A stretch of 6,313 nucleotides of DNA from an uncultured Sphingorhabdus sp. (GTDB lineage: Bacteria; Pseudomonadota; Alphaproteobacteria; Sphingomonadales; Sphingomonadaceae). Below the pieces are notes generated by a model. The model worked only from the letters and a program-made list of their open reading frames with translations. It had not been told where the DNA came from and did no database searches. Shown in pieces: positions 1-5,276 of this stretch (its first letter is position 1; the number at the start of each line of letters is the position of its first letter). The position numbers and the translations under genes were made by a program. The stretch covers positions 1-6,313 of the forward strand of contig CALMYW010000469.1 in assembly GCA_937873665.1 (NCBI GenBank), in the 5' to 3' direction.

Positions 1-149
1 TGGGGCGCGCCCGCCTGCTGGCGGTGCAGGGCACCTGGCAGCGCGACGTGGAAAGCGGCGGCGAAGTGCGTCCCCTGATCGCCCCCCGCCTGCGCGACCT
101 CACGCCGCTGTTGGGCGATCTGATGACGGGGAGCCGGGATTTCAGGTGA
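1..149 (+). CDS. dnaE2: Error-prone DNA polymerase DnaE2 (ImuC), C-terminal end only
   Basis: This is the last 48 codons of a gene that begins left of the window, read in the frame starting at base 3 and ending with TGA at 147-149. The peptide contains WQRDVESGGEVRPLIA and finishes with DLTPLLGDLMTGSRDFR. That pattern (a short strand with W-Q, then 'LTPLLG', then a terminal 'SRDF') is the characteristic C-terminus of the DnaE2/ImuC family of alpha-subunit-like polymerases. In the known family this enzyme performs SOS-induced translesion synthesis, usually with ImuA and ImuB encoded just upstream, which would lie outside this window. The gene ends normally and looks like host backbone next to the accessory region. 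Only the tail is visible, so polymerase motifs cannot be checked. The family call rests on the C-terminal signature. Confidence 0.85.
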   Translation, partial: GRARLLAVQGTWQRDVESGGEVRPLIAPRLRDLTPLLGDLMTGSRDFR

Positions 150-341
150 GCGTGGGCGGTAGGCGTGTCGGAATCGCCTGAAGGGCTGGCATGGCCTGTG
201 AAGGTAGATTCACGCATCGAATCAGCATCAAAACGGCCTCGTCCCAACGTGGAATGGTCATGAGCAGCTATTGATATTGATGTATTCGCAAGGGGGGTCT
301 AGACATCCGTGGCGCGTGCCATCAGGCCACAACCAGCGCGT
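150..341. other. Non-coding gap between dnaE2 and the integrase remnant
   Basis: I see no convincing gene in these 192 bases. The minus-strand continuation of the integrase frame is closed by the stop at 342-344, and no other frame resumes recognisable recombinase sequence. A weak inverted repeat, AGGCG (161-165) with CGCCT (175-179), lies just after the dnaE2 stop, but it has no T run. The stretch may be decayed recombinase or attachment-site DNA, which is inference only. Confidence 0.4.
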
Positions 342-629
342 TCAGTGGGCTGGCGCTGCCGCAAGGGTCTGCGGCAACATCACCAACCGGTCTTTGCCGC
401 CCTTGAAATCACGCACCACCAGCACACGCCGATCAAAATCTACATCCTTCACCCGCAGGCGCAGTCCTTTATTGCGCCGCATGCCCATGCCGTACAGCCA
501 CTTGGTCAGCAACAGCTCGACTCCGGTCATAGCGCTCAGCAAAGCAGCCACCTCGGCCACAGTCAATATGAATGGAATGCGCCTCGGGCGCGTGGTTGTT
601 CGATCCACCTTGCAATTGGAGCACGGCAT
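342..629 (-). pseudogene. Integron-type tyrosine recombinase, internal fragment
   Basis: The reading frame gives 95 residues. From about residue 10 it matches the central part of integron integrases and related phage-type integrases: a PRRIPFILTVAEVAALLSAM linker, then LLTKWLYGMGMRR, then GLRLRVKDVDFDRR, and GGKDRLVMLPQTLA. The box I arginine after 'YGMGM' is kept, but the family motif is usually [ML]R-x-x-E-GL and here the glutamate position reads K. Full-length integrases are about 320-340 residues. This piece lacks the N-terminal SAM-like DNA-binding domain and the catalytic His-x-x-Arg and Tyr of the C-terminus, so it cannot be active. The ATG at 629 is nominal, because the frame stays open upstream toward the stop of the neighbouring minus-strand gene at 656-658. 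It lies between dnaE2 and a less GC-rich gene, consistent with a scar of an old insertion. Confidence 0.75.
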
Positions 630-655
630 ATCAGTCCACGCTTGCGCGAGTGGCT

Positions 656-1939
656 TTATCCTTTGCTCGATAGATCTTGCTGCTCGAAGGGGTTAAGCCA
701 TTCAGTGTCGGGTTTGGTAAGCAACCGCGCGTAGGTGTAAGCCCATTCAATTTTGAGCACGGTGGCCGCATAGTACGCATCGCCATCACGCCTTACGGCA
801 AGGGCCAAGGACGGCCGAGGCGATCCGGGGAATTTCAACGGCAGAAGCAACTGGATGCTCCCTTTGCCTCTTCCGGAGTGAGATCGAAAATACTGCGGAA
901 TTGCAGTTTTGTAGTTTTGCCGAACCCGCTCTACAGCATGGACTGCGGCCTCCCGAACTGCTCTGACGACATCCGATCGGGACCAGTTTCGCATACCCTC
1001 GGGGAATCGTTCATCAATCTTCTCTCCGATGTGCTCCGATTGAATCGTTGGAACTCCTTTATCCGTGTCGTATATAAGGTCGCCTCGATCTTCGGACTCC
1101 CAATATCTGGCACGCGGGGCGTCTCTCCATGCAGTTGCTGACTTGTCTGCAACGGATAAAAATCTTGTCCATCTGTATTTAGGTCCGGTTTGACCGTCAG
1201 CGTAAGTCGCAACATTAAACTCTGCTAATATGTCGTCTCCATTCTGATCCATTAATCCTGTGTTCCAGCACATCTTTGAGTCCGAATGGATCAGATGCCC
1301 CGGTGTCTCTTGTTGCCGCAAATATGTGAACTTGAAATAGCTCCTGAGAATGGAACTCTCTGGCTTGTCATTGACATCCCATCGCTCGCTATTGTCGATG
1401 CTCGCGCGAAGGGCTGAAATCCACGCCGTCGGAGCCCCCATCCCGAGGTCTTTCTCGTACTGCGAGAGTTCTGTATCATCCCATTCAGAAGTTTTGGAAA
1501 TTCGTACGATTTCTCCAGCATCGTCTAGATTCACTTCCACGACATCACCTGGAGTTAGATATGAGCAATTGTCTAGCATGGTTTCATGCGCGAATTTACG
1601 ACTTGATCCACCTAGATTAATATGCCCATATGTCCAAGGCCAATCTAATACCAAGCCTCGAATCGGTTTAGAAAGGATCGGATCTGATTTAATCCAAATA
1701 CGACGTGCTTGAAGTTTTCCTTTGCTTCTCCATAAGTCGAAACCAATGGTGGATCCCCTCTGGAGTCGATAACAATCTTCTTCGTTTAGAAAATTGTTGG
1801 CAAATAGAATCACCGATTCGTCATCTTTTTTCTTTTTTTCTAAGAAAGCTATTCCGGATTTGTTCAATGAATTGAAAGCCCTGCCTTCGCAATTTTTCTC
1901 GATTAATTCATCTGAGAGATGGTTTGGTGTGTTTGACAT
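656..1939 (-). CDS. DUF3825 protein with two N-terminal cold-shock-like OB folds
   Basis: The protein has 427 residues from the ATG at 1939. A TTG at 1966 would add nine residues but has no ribosome-binding site. Three regions are visible. Residues 27-85 resemble a cold-shock domain (SGIAFLEKK, then VILFANNFL, then LQRGSTIGFDL and KGKLQARRI). Residues 92-148 look like a second one (IRGLVLD, YGHINL, KFAHETML, LTPGDVVEV, GEIVRI). Residues 185-415 match DUF3825 (ERWDVNDKPESSILRSYFKF, CWNTGLMD, RVRQNYKTAIPQY, IQLLLPL, YARLLTKPDTEWL). Cold-shock folds bind single-stranded RNA or DNA; DUF3825 has no established activity known to me. I infer a nucleic-acid-binding effector or regulator. The gene has an A/T-rich 5' half and lower GC than its neighbours, suggesting separate transfer. 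It lies 151 bases after the E1 gene on the same strand, so it may be in the operon or have its own promoter. Confidence 0.8.
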   Translation of the reverse strand: MSNTPNHLSDELIEKNCEGRAFNSLNKSGIAFLEKKKKDDESVILFANNFLNEEDCYRLQRGSTIGFDLWRSKGKLQARRIWIKSDPILSKPIRGLVLDWPWTYGHINLGGSSRKFAHETMLDNCSYLTPGDVVEVNLDDAGEIVRISKTSEWDDTELSQYEKDLGMGAPTAWISALRASIDNSERWDVNDKPESSILRSYFKFTYLRQQETPGHLIHSDSKMCWNTGLMDQNGDDILAEFNVATYADGQTGPKYRWTRFLSVADKSATAWRDAPRARYWESEDRGDLIYDTDKGVPTIQSEHIGEKIDERFPEGMRNWSRSDVVRAVREAAVHAVERVRQNYKTAIPQYFRSHSGRGKGSIQLLLPLKFPGSPRPSLALAVRRDGDAYYAATVLKIEWAYTYARLLTKPDTEWLNPFEQQDLSSKG

Positions 1940-2004
1940 CGTGATTATCTGCTCTTTTGTTTCCAACTAAATGCGCGCATTCTTGATTCAACGAGTTGGC
2001 GAAA

Positions 2005-2021
2005 CTACTCAGAATGAGTAG
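2005..2021. promoter_or_regulatory. Short palindrome upstream of the DUF3825 gene, possible operator
   Basis: CTACTC and GAGTAG form perfect 6-bp arms around a 5-base centre (AGAAT). It sits about 65 bases upstream of the ATG at 1939, in the spacer after the E1 gene. The size and position fit a dimeric repressor site. An RNA hairpin is also possible, but there is no following T run, so terminator function is unlikely. No convincing -35/-10 pair could be assigned around it. Confidence 0.3.
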
Positions 2022-2033
2022 CCTTCTTGCTCA

Positions 2034-2052
2034 AACCGATTGTTTTTCGGTT
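2034..2052 (-). terminator. Weak hairpin downstream of the E1 gene
   Basis: On the transcript of the minus-strand cassette, AACCGA and TCGGTT pair across a 7-base A-rich loop, about 40 bases beyond the stop codon of the JAMM-E1 gene. The stem is only 6 bp and is not followed by a run of T. It is at best an attenuator or weak terminator separating the conjugation cassette from the DUF3825 gene. It is listed because it is the only stem of any size right after that gene. Confidence 0.2.
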
Positions 2053-2090
2053 GCGGCATTCAGCTTCTCAAGGGGCACGCGTAGACGGCA

Positions 2091-3473
2091 TTATCCGCAA
2101 AAATAGCAAGGAGCTTGGCCTGCCTCCTGCGCAACCTGATCAGGATAGATTGAGAACTGACAATTGTTCTCATAAACCCAGCTGGGAAGGGGCGCCTGTC
2201 GCAGCGTGAGCTGATTGATCAGCAAATCAACCGTCATCGCCCCGATGATCGCGTTCAGCGTCTTTACGGCCGGCTCCTTGACCTCTTGCCCGGTGACGTA
2301 GCCCTTCTTGACCAGTTCCGCACCGATCGTGTCTGCCCTGTGTTCGTAGGCGGCTACCAGGGTCGGGTTGATGCGCCCAAGGCAGTTCAGGCAGAGGCCG
2401 TCCCCTGACCGGGCAACGATCACCTCACCGCTCCAATCCGCAATTCGGTCCTCTTCAACCGTGATGTTTACGCCGGCGGATATCAACGGTAGGGCCAGTT
2501 GCAGTGCGAATTTCTGCGCATGAAACCGGCTGAAGTGATTGTCGGTCGCGAGCACGATCCAGTCACTTCGCATCAGCACGGGGAGTGCGGATGGGTCCTC
2601 GATGCCAACTGCGTGTCCCTCAACTAGCGCATCAGGGTTGATTGTCAGGAGGTGCGCCTTGACCACCTCGACCTTGAGGCGGGATTCGAGCGCGTCGCTG
2701 CGGGATGCGCCGACGATGCGGTTGAGGTTGGTGATCTCGACGATATCCGGGTCGATTAGTTGAACCGACTGAAAACCCATGTGGATCAGGTTCTCTGCGA
2801 TCACCGACCCCAGGCCACCGACGCCGACAACGGTGATCGTCTGGTCCGAGACGATTGTGCGCATCACGTCCAGGCCCAGCGCCAAGGTAGTGCGAGCAAG
2901 GAAACCCCCATGGAGGTCGGTCGAGGCGCGGCCGGGCGCGTCGTCTCGCCGTGCGTCAGCGCAAGGCCAAGCCTCAGCGATGATCTGCGTCTTGACCCGG
3001 GCCGGCGTGGCCACCGGGTGCCTGTCTTGCATATCCCACACCCGCGCTGCGTAGTCGGACTGCGAGAGGACGATGCTGGCGTACCCGACGTCGTCCAAGG
3101 TGTCATTCAGCCACCGCGCGAAATCGCGCTCATCCCGGTCGTCGACACCAGAGAAGGCCGCACCGTCGCGGCAGAAAGGATGGGTATGGACGTCGATCAA
3201 CGTATCGACGTCACCCTGCTCCTGCATCCGGACCAGTTGCCGATAGACGAACTCGCGCTTGAGGCGGAGGGACATCAGGCTTTGGTCATCGTAGTCGTCC
3301 GGCGCGGGGTGAACCACCTCCACGACCTTGATCACGCACATATCGTCTACGACCGTTCGTTTTCCGAGGAGGAGTGCGAAGGTCTCCCGTTCGAGGTCCG
3401 CGATCAGGCTGTTGCGCAACTCCGGGAACATGCCCTGCGGAAATCGAATCACGGGGCAGACAGATTGCGTCAT
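2091..3473 (-). CDS. JAMM (JAB) peptidase - E1/ThiF-like activating enzyme fusion
   Basis: The protein has 460 residues from the ATG at 3473, preceded by a G-rich GGGGGTGAGC. A GTG at 3479 would give 462 and overlap the upstream stop as GTGA; numbering below uses the 462 form. Residues 1-160 are a JAMM metallopeptidase: E32, then H98-T-H100-P, then S110-x-x-D113, the zinc-binding set used for isopeptidase and Ubl-processing activity. Residues 205-462 are an adenylating E1/ThiF domain: the GVGGLGS nucleotide loop at 219-225, LIDPD at 241-245, NLNR at 251-254, K269 and ATDN at 311-314. Paired CxxC motifs at 363/366 and 458/461 make a structural zinc site. Between the zinc pairs the only cysteine is C440, so the usual E1 catalytic cysteine is not evident. 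It should adenylate a Ubl C-terminus and also process or remove it. Stop-start coupling to the Ubl-E2 gene indicates one operon. Confidence 0.92.
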   Translation of the reverse strand: MTQSVCPVIRFPQGMFPELRNSLIADLERETFALLLGKRTVVDDMCVIKVVEVVHPAPDDYDDQSLMSLRLKREFVYRQLVRMQEQGDVDTLIDVHTHPFCRDGAAFSGVDDRDERDFARWLNDTLDDVGYASIVLSQSDYAARVWDMQDRHPVATPARVKTQIIAEAWPCADARRDDAPGRASTDLHGGFLARTTLALGLDVMRTIVSDQTITVVGVGGLGSVIAENLIHMGFQSVQLIDPDIVEITNLNRIVGASRSDALESRLKVEVVKAHLLTINPDALVEGHAVGIEDPSALPVLMRSDWIVLATDNHFSRFHAQKFALQLALPLISAGVNITVEEDRIADWSGEVIVARSGDGLCLNCLGRINPTLVAAYEHRADTIGAELVKKGYVTGQEVKEPAVKTLNAIIGAMTVDLLINQLTLRQAPLPSWVYENNCQFSIYPDQVAQEAGQAPCYFCG

Positions 3474-3475
3474 GC

Positions 3476-4148
3476 TCACCCCCGATTTCCCAGCGCTTCA
3501 CCGATCAGGTGGAAGTACGTGAATAGGTTGTCACCGTGGCGCCAGTCCTTGGCGGGGCGCCAAGCGCCCGCGTGGATATAGACGCAATACCATTTCCAGC
3601 CTTCGTGGATCGGCGCTTGCGAAGCTCCGTGGGCGGCAAAATTGAAGAAATGGCCGTCGTGCGCCATCGGTAGGTTGTCCGGCAGGTAGAAGCCAACTGG
3701 CGGACGCATCGGGTAATCCTTCGGAAAGTCGATCAGTAGCGCGGTCGAGCGGGCAATCCCCTGCCAGGCGGGGCAGGGGATAGTCGGGCACAACCATCCA
3801 GTCGGCGTTCTCTTCATCGAAATCTACGCCCTGCCGGAACATGTGGGTCGCGACGTCGTACACCTGCTCGGTGATGATCTGCCTGGACTCACGGGAGCGG
3901 TTGCCCGTCAAGCCGTACCCCTTCGAGCGATCCGGCATCGAAGTCAGCTTTGCGCCGCGGCCGCGCTTGTCGACCAGCTCTGAGGCGCTGTAGCGCTTGT
4001 TTGGTTCAATCTGCGACACGTGCCCGCCGCTCTCGATGATGGGGCGACGGCCGTGGCTGGCTCGGGCCTTGGCGATGAGTTCGCTACCGCTGACACCGTT
4101 GCCGATGCTGGTCGGGTCGATGCGGCGGCCGTTGATGATGATTGCCAT
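3476..4148 (-). CDS. Ubiquitin-like domain - E2 (Prok-E2_E) fusion, with a +1 frameshift
   Basis: The ATG at 4148 follows AAAGGAG (4157-4163). The first frame gives a ubiquitin-like beta-grasp candidate at residues 1-78 (AIIINGRRI; GSELIAKA; QIEPNKRY; AKLTSMPD) and a linker reaching DWMVVPDYPLP at residue 126. The homology then moves to the next frame, continuing as AWQGIARSTALLIDFP through a prokaryotic E2 family E domain with C188 in WKWYCVYIHAGAW and the histidine H192 that follows it. Deleting one C from the CCCC at 3770-3773 joins the two halves into 223 residues ending at the TGA at 3476-3478, exactly coupled to the E1 gene. The E2 family E is known from neighbourhoods with E1, Ubl and JAB genes, as here. 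As written, frame one continues past the break only to 3531, giving 205 residues without the catalytic cysteine. This may be a sequencing error, a true mutation or programmed frameshifting. The Ubl call is less certain than the E2 call. Confidence 0.82.
3756..3781. other. Perfect 10-bp hairpin at the frameshift site
   Basis: ATCCCCTGCC (3756-3765) is the exact reverse complement of GGCAGGGGAT (3772-3781), leaving a 6-base loop. The homopolymer where the Ubl-E2 reading frame breaks (GGGG at 3770-3773 on the plus strand, CCCC in the mRNA) straddles the loop and the second arm. A strong GC-rich stem here could stimulate ribosomal frameshifting, promote polymerase slippage in vivo, or cause a base-calling error. 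The sequence alone does not decide between these. Confidence 0.7.
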
Positions 4149-4185
4149 GGTGAGTTCTCCTTTGTGGCAGTGGTGGTGGATGGTT

Positions 4186-4842
4186 TCAGTTGCTCGCTGC
4201 GGGAGGGCGGGGGTAACCGGTTACGCCGCGCGCGGGGCGCGTCATCAAATCCGGATGGTCCGCGGCCAGATCGTCATCCGATTCGGCTGGGATGTCGGGG
4301 CTGGCGAGTTCGACTTCGTCTGCCCAAAGGGCTGATTCCGCATCGCCGTGCTCGATGCCTTGGCCATGCTCAAGGTATTCACGGAGGTCTATGAAGCCGC
4401 TGGCCTTCAGGATCACTTCCCTGGCCGCATTGCCCTCGGGAATAGCAGCCACTTCGACCCGGATGCCGCGCCGGCGAAGTTCAAGCATGACCGGGACGAA
4501 GTCCTTGTCACCCGATACGAGGACGATGATGTCCGGCTTGATGATTTCAGCCGTGCGCATCAGGTCGAGGGTGATCTCGACGTCGAAGTCGCACTTGTAG
4601 CTGTCTCCGGCAATGGCGCCGAGCTTGGTGTGGGCGAGCCAGCCGGACTGCCAAAGCGCCTCAATCTGGCGGTCGCGGCCATGCGGGTTGCGCGGATCGA
4701 TCGGCACATAGGCGTGCGCTTCGACCAGAAAGCGCCCCTCAGAAAGATAGGAGAGCAGGCCGGGGTAGTCGGGTGTGGCGCCTTGTTGCTGGAGCGCGGC
4801 GTTGGTGTTGGCGTAGTCGAGGAAGACGACGATCTTTTCCAT
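4186..4842 (-). CDS. LabA-like NYN-domain protein, putative RNase
   Basis: The protein has 218 residues. The ATG at 4842 follows AAAGGA (4849-4854). Residues 1-157 form a PIN-like NYN domain: IVVFLDYANT at 4-13 holds the first metal-binding aspartate D9 and N12, KCDFDVEITLDLM at 83-95 gives D87 and D93, and IIVLVSGDKDFVPVM at 105-119 supplies the SGDxDF signature with D112 and D114. These acidic residues are the set used by this family for metal-dependent RNA cleavage, so the site looks intact. Residues 160-218 are a low-complexity acidic then proline-rich tail without a recognised domain. The start of the next gene, Ubl-E2, lies 37 bases past its stop, so co-transcription is likely. I infer that it cleaves RNA, or is regulated by or targeted through the conjugation system. 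Specificity cannot be read from the sequence. Confidence 0.88.
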   Translation of the reverse strand: MEKIVVFLDYANTNAALQQQGATPDYPGLLSYLSEGRFLVEAHAYVPIDPRNPHGRDRQIEALWQSGWLAHTKLGAIAGDSYKCDFDVEITLDLMRTAEIIKPDIIVLVSGDKDFVPVMLELRRRGIRVEVAAIPEGNAAREVILKASGFIDLREYLEHGQGIEHGDAESALWADEVELASPDIPAESDDDLAADHPDLMTRPARGVTGYPRPPAASN

Positions 4843-4893
4843 GGTTGTTCCTTTCGGGAGATTGGTTGGAAGGGTCGGGGTATCTGGTGGCGC

Positions 4894-5154
4894 CTACTTC
4901 TTGCCAAAGAACCAGGTGAGCAGCAGGCCGAAGCAGATGACACCCAATACGTGGTAAGGGAAGGCGATCAGCAGGCCGAGGACCACCAGCCCAGCCAGAC
5001 CCGCAGGCCAGTTGGGGCTGGCAGGCTGGGGCCTGGCCCAGTCATGTGCGTTGTGGCTGTTGCGGGCTGACCAGGCGCCGTTTGCTGCGCCCGTTTTTGC
5101 GGAAGGCTTGTTGCCGGAGGTGCGGTACCGGCTGGAGTGCGGGATGTTTGCCAT
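4894..5154 (-). CDS. Small protein with a C-terminal membrane segment
   Basis: The protein has 86 residues. The frame is open further upstream to 5277, but the ATG at 5154 has a strong ribosome-binding site (CAGGAGAG, 5159-5166) matching the pattern of the next two genes, so I choose it. Residues 1-50 are Ser/Asn/Ala/Pro-rich and basic, probably disordered (MANIPHSSRYRTSGN at the start). Residues 51-83 are strongly hydrophobic (AGLAGLVVLGLLIAF, then GVICFGLLLTWFF), long enough for one long segment or a tight two-helix hairpin, and the protein ends FGKK. It is the first gene of the minus-strand cassette; the NYN gene starts 51 bases past its stop. I do not recognise a family. It could anchor the cassette at the inner membrane or be a membrane-acting effector, which is inference. 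Confidence 0.75.
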   Translation of the reverse strand: MANIPHSSRYRTSGNKPSAKTGAANGAWSARNSHNAHDWARPQPASPNWPAGLAGLVVLGLLIAFPYHVLGVICFGLLLTWFFGKK

Positions 5155-5210
5155 GGTTCTCTCCTGGTTGGCGTCGTTGGGGTTTGCAATGTAGGTTGCA
5201 GATCGAGGCG

Positions 5211-5276
5211 TGTCAGGGGAGAACGAGGGGAGAACTCTTTGGTGAATCGATTGGCTGTATGCTGAATTCCCTGACA
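5211..5276. promoter_or_regulatory. Divergent regulatory region with direct and inverted repeats
   Basis: AGGGGAGAAC occurs twice in tandem, at 5215-5224 and 5226-5235, with one base between copies. The 11-base period is about one helical turn. The first copy overlaps TGTCAGGGGA (5211-5220), which recurs inverted as TTCCCTGACA at 5267-5276 (9 of 10 bases complementary). The elements lie between the divergent start codons at 5154 and 5259/5292, where promoters for both directions must be. They look like binding sites for a shared regulator. No clear -10 box could be fixed, and no regulator gene is in the window. Confidence 0.45.

Noticed and set aside
161..179. Possible dnaE2 terminator hairpin (AGGCG / CGCCT)
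   Set aside because: The stem is only 5 bp with a 9-base loop and no T run, so it is indistinguishable from chance.
150..341. Possible integron attI/attC site beside the integrase fragment
   Set aside because: I looked for paired RYYYAAC/GTTRRRY core sites with an imperfect palindrome between them and found none that fit. A covariance-model search for attC would be decisive.
309..734. Two overlapping plus-strand frames of 141 codons (271-696 and 309-734)
   Set aside because: Both are antisense to the integrase fragment and the end of the DUF3825 gene, with no family resemblance and no credible ribosome-binding site.
677..1712. Plus-strand frames at 677-1141 and 1350-1712
   Set aside because: They are opposite the DUF3825 gene, whose domain matches are continuous over the same stretch.
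1940..1966. TTG start at 1966 for the DUF3825 gene
   Set aside because: No ribosome-binding site precedes it. The ATG at 1939 is a better start and keeps all recognisable domains.
2760..3581. Plus-strand open frame of 273 codons
   Set aside because: It lies antisense to the clearly homologous JAMM-E1 gene and the end of the E2 gene. Its product is Arg/His/Asp-rich without a recognisable domain, a typical shadow in high-GC DNA.
4348..5070. Plus-strand open frame of 240 codons
   Set aside because: It is antisense to the NYN gene, whose motifs are intact, and to the small membrane-protein gene. No domain is seen in its translation.
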